NCBI GenBank assembly: GCA_020025885.1
Contig: JAHHRJ010000068.1
Span: 1 to 8,421 of the forward strand
Reading direction: 5' to 3'
Origin: Butyricicoccus sp.
Lineage (GTDB): Bacteria > Bacillota > Clostridia > Oscillospirales > Butyricicoccaceae
DNA length: 8,421 nt
Made by a program: the position numbers and the translations under genes. Each line of letters opens with the position of its first letter. Positions within the stretch are counted from its first letter, which is position 1. Below are positions 4,544-8,421 of this stretch, one piece after another. The notes below the pieces were generated by a model. It saw only the letters and a list, made by a program, of their open reading frames with translations. It ran no database searches and had not been told where the DNA came from.

Positions 4544-7288
4544 ATGGCAGGATTACTTGAAAAAATTTTCGGTACCCACTCAAGCCATGAGCTGAAAAAG
4601 ATCTATCCCATTGCGGATAAGGTCATGGCGCTCGAGGATGAGTACCGTGCGCTTTCGGAGGAGCAGCTCCGCGGTAAGACCGCAGAGTTTAAGGAGAGAT
4701 ATCAGAACGGTGAGAGTCTTGACAAGCTGCTGCCAGAAGCGTTTGCAACCATGCGTGAGGCGGCTGACCGTGTACTTGGCATGCGCCACTATCGCGTGCA
4801 GATTATTGGCGGTATCGTTCTGCATCAGGGACGTATCGCAGAAATGAGAACTGGTGAAGGTAAGACCCTCATGGCGACCCTGCCAGCCTACCTCAATGCA
4901 CTGACTGGTAAGGGCGTACACGTTGTAACGGTCAACGACTACCTGGCAAAGCGTGACTCGGAATGGATGGGTAAGGTATATCGTTACCTTGGTCTGTCTA
5001 CCGGTCTTGTCATCCATGCAGTTCCGCCGCAGGCGCGTCAGGCAATGTATCAGGCAGATATTACCTATGGTACAAACAATGAGTTTGGCTTTGACTACCT
5101 GCGTGACAACATGGCAATCTATATGGATCAGCGTGTACAGCGTGGTCATGCATTTGCTATCGTCGATGAGGTGGACTCCATTCTGATCGACGAAGCACGT
5201 ACCCCACTCATCATCTCTGGTCAGGGCGAAGAGTCTACGGCACTCTATCAGTTGGCTGACCGCTTTGTAAAGACGCTTTCTGCACTGCGCGTGAAGGAAG
5301 TGGACGCAAAGGAAGAGCAGGATGATATCGACGCTGACTATATCATCGATGAAAAGGCACGTACCGCAACACTGACTCCGAAAGGACAGCAGCGTGCAGA
5401 AGAATACTTCCATGTAGATAACCTGTCTGACCCGGAGAATACCACCCTGATGCATCACATCAATCAGGCAATCAAGGCACGCGGCGTCATGCAGCGCGAT
5501 GTTGACTATGTGGTACGCGATGGTCAGATCGTAATTGTTGACGAATTTACCGGACGACTGATGTTTGGTCGTCGTTATAATGAAGGTCTGCATCAGGCGA
5601 TTGAGGCAAAGGAAGGTGTTAAGGTACAGAACGAGTCCAAGACACTCGCGACCATTACCTTCCAGAACTTTTTCCGTCTGTATGGAAAGCTGTCTGGTAT
5701 GACTGGTACTGCACTGACCGAGGAAGAGGAGTTCCGTTCCATTTACAAGCTGGACGTGATCGAAGTTCCGACCAACCGTCCAGTCATGCGTAAGGATAAC
5801 CCGGATGCCGTTTATAAGAATGAGCACGGCAAGATGCTGGCAACCATTCGCCGCATTGAGCAGTGCCACGAAAAGGGTCAGCCCATTCTTGTTGGTACGG
5901 TATCCATTGAAAAGTCCGAAGAACTGTCTGCAATGCTCAAAAAGCGCGGCATTAAGCACACGGTACTGAATGCGAAGTACCATGAGCAGGAGGCAGAGAT
6001 CGTTGCACAGGCTGGTAAGCCATATGCCGTTACCATTGCAACCAACATGGCTGGTCGTGGTACCGATATTAAGCTGGGCGGCAATGATGAGCAGATGGCG
6101 ATTGCAACCATGCGCAAAGAAGGCTATTCCGAAGAGCTCATCGTAGAGGCATCTGGCTATGCAGATACCGATGACGAGCAGATCATTGCAGCACGTGCAC
6201 GTTACAACGAGCTGCTGGAAGAGTATGGCGCACAGGTCAAGAAGGATGCAGAAATTGTTCGTGCAGCGGGCGGTCTGTACATTCTGGGTACCGAGCGTCA
6301 CGAGTCCCGTCGTATCGACAACCAGCTGCGTGGTCGTGCAGGTCGTCAGGGTGACCCGGGTGAGTCTTCCTTCTATATCTCAATGGAAGACGATCTCATG
6401 CGTCTGTTTGGCTCTGAGCGCATTCAGAGAATGATGGAAAGCATGGGTATTCCGGACGATGAGCCGATCGATCAGAAGATCTTGTCTGGCGCGATTGAAA
6501 ATGCACAGAAGAAGATCGAGGGTCGTAACTTTGGTGTGCGTAAGCATGTCCTTGAGTATGACGATGTTATGAATACCCAGCGTGAAACCATTTACAGCCA
6601 GCGTCTCAAGGTACTGTCTGGTGAAGATGTAAGCAGCAATATTCTCTCCATGATCGATACCACGATCGAAAACACCGTGCATTCTGTGATTGGTGAGCAT
6701 CATCTGCTGACACAGGATATGATCCAGCAGGTGCGTGAGCATTTCCTTGGCATCTTCCTTCAGAAGGAAGACTGCGTCTTTACAGATGAAGAGCTTGACG
6801 ATCTGCATCCAGAAGGTCTCATCAATGAGCTGAAGGATCAGGCACACAAGGTCTACAAGGAGAAGGAAGAGGCTGTTGGCTCGAGCGTTATGCGTGAGCT
6901 GGAGCGCGTAATCCTGCTGCGCAATGTAGACTCTAAGTGGATGGAACACATTGACGCGATGACAGAACTCCGAAATGGCATTGGTCTGCGTGCATATGGT
7001 CAGCATGATCCGGTAATCGAGTACAAGCGCGAAGGCTTTGATATGTTTGACGCAATGGTAGACTCTATCCGTGAGGATACCGTTCGCATGATCTTCCTTG
7101 CGCAGGTTCGCCGGCAGGAAGAGCCCAAGCGTGAGCAGGTCGCACACGAAACCAGTGCGAGTGGTGCAGATGATGGAAGCGAAATCAAGCAGGAACCAGT
7201 ACACGTAGAAAAGATCGGCAGAAATGATCCATGTCCGTGTGGAAGCGGTCTGAAATATAAGAAGTGCTGCGGAAAAGATACTCAGTAA
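4544..7288 (+). CDS. secA: Preprotein translocase ATPase SecA
   Basis: The motor of the general secretion pathway: it binds preproteins and drives them through the SecYEG channel by ATP hydrolysis at the inner face of the membrane. The product is a full-length 914 aa. Walker A, TGEGKT, is at 103-108 and Walker B, VDEVD, at 207-211. The preprotein cross-linking region follows (about 220-370). NBD2 carries TNMAGRGTDI (500-509) and GRAGRQGDPG (597-606). Between those, about 512-575 is a charged helical insert that the short Bacillus-type SecA lacks; it seems usual for Clostridia. The helical scaffold and wing (about 620-855) include GIGLRAYGQHDP (812-823). After a variable linker comes a SEC-C zinc motif with Cys897, Cys899, Cys908 and Cys909. 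The start has AAAGGAAGG 10 nt upstream. All key motifs are intact. In many Firmicutes prfB follows secA directly; here it does not. Confidence 0.98.
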   Translation: MAGLLEKIFGTHSSHELKKIYPIADKVMALEDEYRALSEEQLRGKTAEFKERYQNGESLDKLLPEAFATMREAADRVLGMRHYRVQIIGGIVLHQGRIAEMRTGEGKTLMATLPAYLNALTGKGVHVVTVNDYLAKRDSEWMGKVYRYLGLSTGLVIHAVPPQARQAMYQADITYGTNNEFGFDYLRDNMAIYMDQRVQRGHAFAIVDEVDSILIDEARTPLIISGQGEESTALYQLADRFVKTLSALRVKEVDAKEEQDDIDADYIIDEKARTATLTPKGQQRAEEYFHVDNLSDPENTTLMHHINQAIKARGVMQRDVDYVVRDGQIVIVDEFTGRLMFGRRYNEGLHQAIEAKEGVKVQNESKTLATITFQNFFRLYGKLSGMTGTALTEEEEFRSIYKLDVIEVPTNRPVMRKDNPDAVYKNEHGKMLATIRRIEQCHEKGQPILVGTVSIEKSEELSAMLKKRGIKHTVLNAKYHEQEAEIVAQAGKPYAVTIATNMAGRGTDIKLGGNDEQMAIATMRKEGYSEELIVEASGYADTDDEQIIAARARYNELLEEYGAQVKKDAEIVRAAGGLYILGTERHESRRIDNQLRGRAGRQGDPGESSFYISMEDDLMRLFGSERIQRMMESMGIPDDEPIDQKILSGAIENAQKKIEGRNFGVRKHVLEYDDVMNTQRETIYSQRLKVLSGEDVSSNILSMIDTTIENTVHSVIGEHHLLTQDMIQQVREHFLGIFLQKEDCVFTDEELDDLHPEGLINELKDQAHKVYKEKEEAVGSSVMRELERVILLRNVDSKWMEHIDAMTELRNGIGLRAYGQHDPVIEYKREGFDMFDAMVDSIREDTVRMIFLAQVRRQEEPKREQVAHETSASGADDGSEIKQEPVHVEKIGRNDPCPCGSGLKYKKCCGKDTQ

Positions 7289-7295
7289 AGAAATA

Positions 7296-7380
7296 TTCTC
7301 ATGCTAGCAATAAAATGTTGTAAATGCAACTGATAAACAGCTGAAGTTATGATATTTATCAGTTTGCAATAGAATGAGAA
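7296..7380. repeat. Nested inverted repeats between secA and the flavodiiron gene
   Basis: AACTGATAAA (7328-7337) is mirrored exactly by TTTATCAGTT (7355-7364). The pairing extends by TGC/GCA (7325-7327 with 7366-7368) past one bulged T. An outer pair, TTCTCAT (7296-7302) and ATGAGAA (7374-7380), encloses it. No T-run follows the inner stem, so it is a poor terminator. A weak -10, TATGAT (7348-7353), sits in the loop. It may be a secA 3' end structure or an operator for the next gene. The gap (7289-7398) holds no other feature that I can support. Confidence 0.45.
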
Positions 7381-7398
7381 CAAAGAAGCGAGAAATCT

Positions 7399-8370
7399 AT
7401 GTCTGCGATTAAAATTCGTGACAATATTTATGCTGTGGGGGCACGTGATCCGGAGGTTCGTATTTTTCATGGATACGCAACTCCATTTGGTGCAACATAC
7501 AACGCTTATCTGATCTTGGATGGCGATAAGCGGATTTTGGTGGATAACGTAAAGGCAGCTTTTACAGAGGAGTTCCTCCAGAATATTGAGGAGATCTGCC
7601 CAGTGGAGTCTCTGGATATCCTGATCCAGAACCATATCGAGCCAGACCACTCTGGTTCTTTCCCAGAGCTGATTAAGCGCTGCCCAAACATTGAGATCTA
7701 TTGCACTGCTGGTGCGCAGAAAGGTCTCAAAGCGTATTATGGCTGGGAAGGTGCTTGCCATCTGGTGAAAGCTGGTGAGACACTGAACACAGGCGCTTAC
7801 AACTTTGCGTTTATGCCAGCACCAATGGTACACTGGCCGGATTCTATGCTCACCTATCTGGCAGAAGAAAAGATTCTCTTCTCTAATGATGCATTTGGTC
7901 AGCATATTTGTGCAGATGCTATGTATGACGATGAACTGGGCGAGGAGCGTCTGTTTGAGCGTGCGATCGACTATTATGGCAATATCGTACTGCCGTTTGG
8001 TGTACAGGTTACCAAGCTGTTGGAGGCTGCATCTGCTTGGGAGATCGAGCTGATTTGCCCCTCTCATGGCGTTATGATTCGCAAGTATATCGGGGAAATA
8101 ATTGGCGCTTATCTGAAGTGGGCGAAGAATGAGACTGACCCCAATAAGGTCGTTATGATCTATGATTCTATGTGGGGCTCCACTGAGGAAATGACCAAAA
8201 AGATTTGTGCAGAGTTCGAGGCGGAGGGTAAGTGTGTGCATGTACACTGCCTGCGTGACGAGCACTATTCGGCGGTTATGGGTGATATTGTGGATGCGCA
8301 CACCATTTGTGTTGGTGCGTCTACACGCAACAATACGCTGATGCCGACAGTTGCAGCATTTATGGCTTAC
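7399..8370 (+). CDS. Flavodiiron protein (A-type flavoprotein), 3' end interrupted
   Basis: The first 324 codons of an FprA-type flavodiiron protein, a soluble enzyme that reduces O2 to water (or NO to N2O) and protects anaerobes. Residues about 1-245 form the metallo-beta-lactamase-like domain with the diiron ligands visible: His79, Glu81 and Asp83 in HIEPDHSG, His145 in MVHWPD, Asp164 in SNDAFG and His223 in PSHG. The flavodoxin domain starts near 250 with the FMN-phosphate loop YDSMWGSTEE (255-264), and the frame reaches the conserved NNTLMPTVAAFMAY (311-324). Family members are usually about 390-410 aa, so the last part of the flavodoxin domain is missing. After codon 324 the frame stays open to the window edge, but the residues (QKCRKAPAFRHGD...) are those of a transposon end, not of the family. 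The start ATG has only a weak AG-rich ribosome site (about 7384-7393). Without the missing FMN-binding part the product is probably inactive. Confidence 0.9.
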
Positions 8371-8421
8371 CAAAAGTGCCGTAAAGCCCCTGCCTTTAGG
8401 CATGGGGATATAAGGCACACA
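8371..8421 (+). mobile_element. Left end of an IS608-like IS200/IS605 transposon (partial)
   Basis: The flavodiiron gene stops matching its family exactly at TTAC (8367-8370), the target used by IS608. Twelve bases on comes AAAG (8383-8386), the guide that pairs with TTAC in IS608. It is directly followed by the hairpin CCCCTGCC-TTTA-GGCA-T-GGGG (8387-8407) with a bulged T at 8403. This closely resembles the known IS608 left-end hairpin, in which a bulged T is read by the TnpA transposase. Such elements insert 3' of the target without duplicating it. The transposase genes would lie beyond the window. The alternative of a right end is less likely, because host sequence lies on the left. Confidence 0.8.

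Noticed and set aside
4580..6301. Very long open frame on the minus strand opposite secA
   Set aside because: It lies wholly antisense to an intact secA with all motifs; its Cys/His/Leu-rich composition is the usual shadow of biased codons, with no family motif.
7282..8418. Long minus-strand open frame opposite the flavodiiron gene
   Set aside because: It mirrors a clear flavodiiron reading frame with all metal ligands on the plus strand; the antisense product has no recognisable features.

Overview
The window looks like chromosomal DNA from an anaerobic, Gram-positive bacterium of the class Clostridia, possibly Oscillospirales. The signs are a SecA ending in a Cys-Cys zinc motif, a flavodiiron A-type flavoprotein, strong AGGAGG-type ribosome binding sites, TTGACA/TATAAT promoters and a Firmicutes-style prfB/secA neighbourhood. 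The genus call is inference; the gene calls rest on visible motifs.

Left half, minus strand (read right to left): prfB (release factor 2, 3092-1965), then two half-size TauE/TSUP-type membrane proteins that overlap by 4 nt (1901-1542 and 1545-1186), then a DUF4349-type lipoprotein (1096-92) closed by a strong hairpin terminator (85-51). The lipoprotein has its own promoter, and a perfect 13-bp inverted repeat lies over that promoter. Bases 1-50 show no gene.

Middle, plus strand: a consensus promoter (3185-3213) back to back with the prfB promoter drives a yybP-ykoY-type manganese riboswitch (about 3224-3317). Its closing stem shares bases with an intrinsic terminator (3309-3356). Behind it lies a 307-aa CaCA-family cation antiporter (3387-4310), so the unit reads as a Mn2+-induced cation efflux gene.

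Right half, plus strand: a 233-nt leader with two extended -10 promoter candidates, then full-length secA (4544-7288). A 110-nt gap with a long inverted repeat follows, then the 5' 324 codons of a flavodiiron protein gene (7399-8370). That gene runs straight into a sequence that closely matches the left end of an IS608-type IS200/IS605 transposon (8371 to the window edge): a TTAC target, an AAAG guide and a hairpin with a bulged T. The flavodiiron gene is therefore probably broken by the insertion.

How the parts relate: prfB and secA are housekeeping genes for translation termination and protein export. They often sit side by side in Firmicutes, but here they are divergent and separated by the riboswitch-antiporter unit. 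No wholly new system is evident. The points most worth a second look are the riboswitch/terminator switch, the split TSUP pair, the promoter-covering palindrome and the transposon junction.
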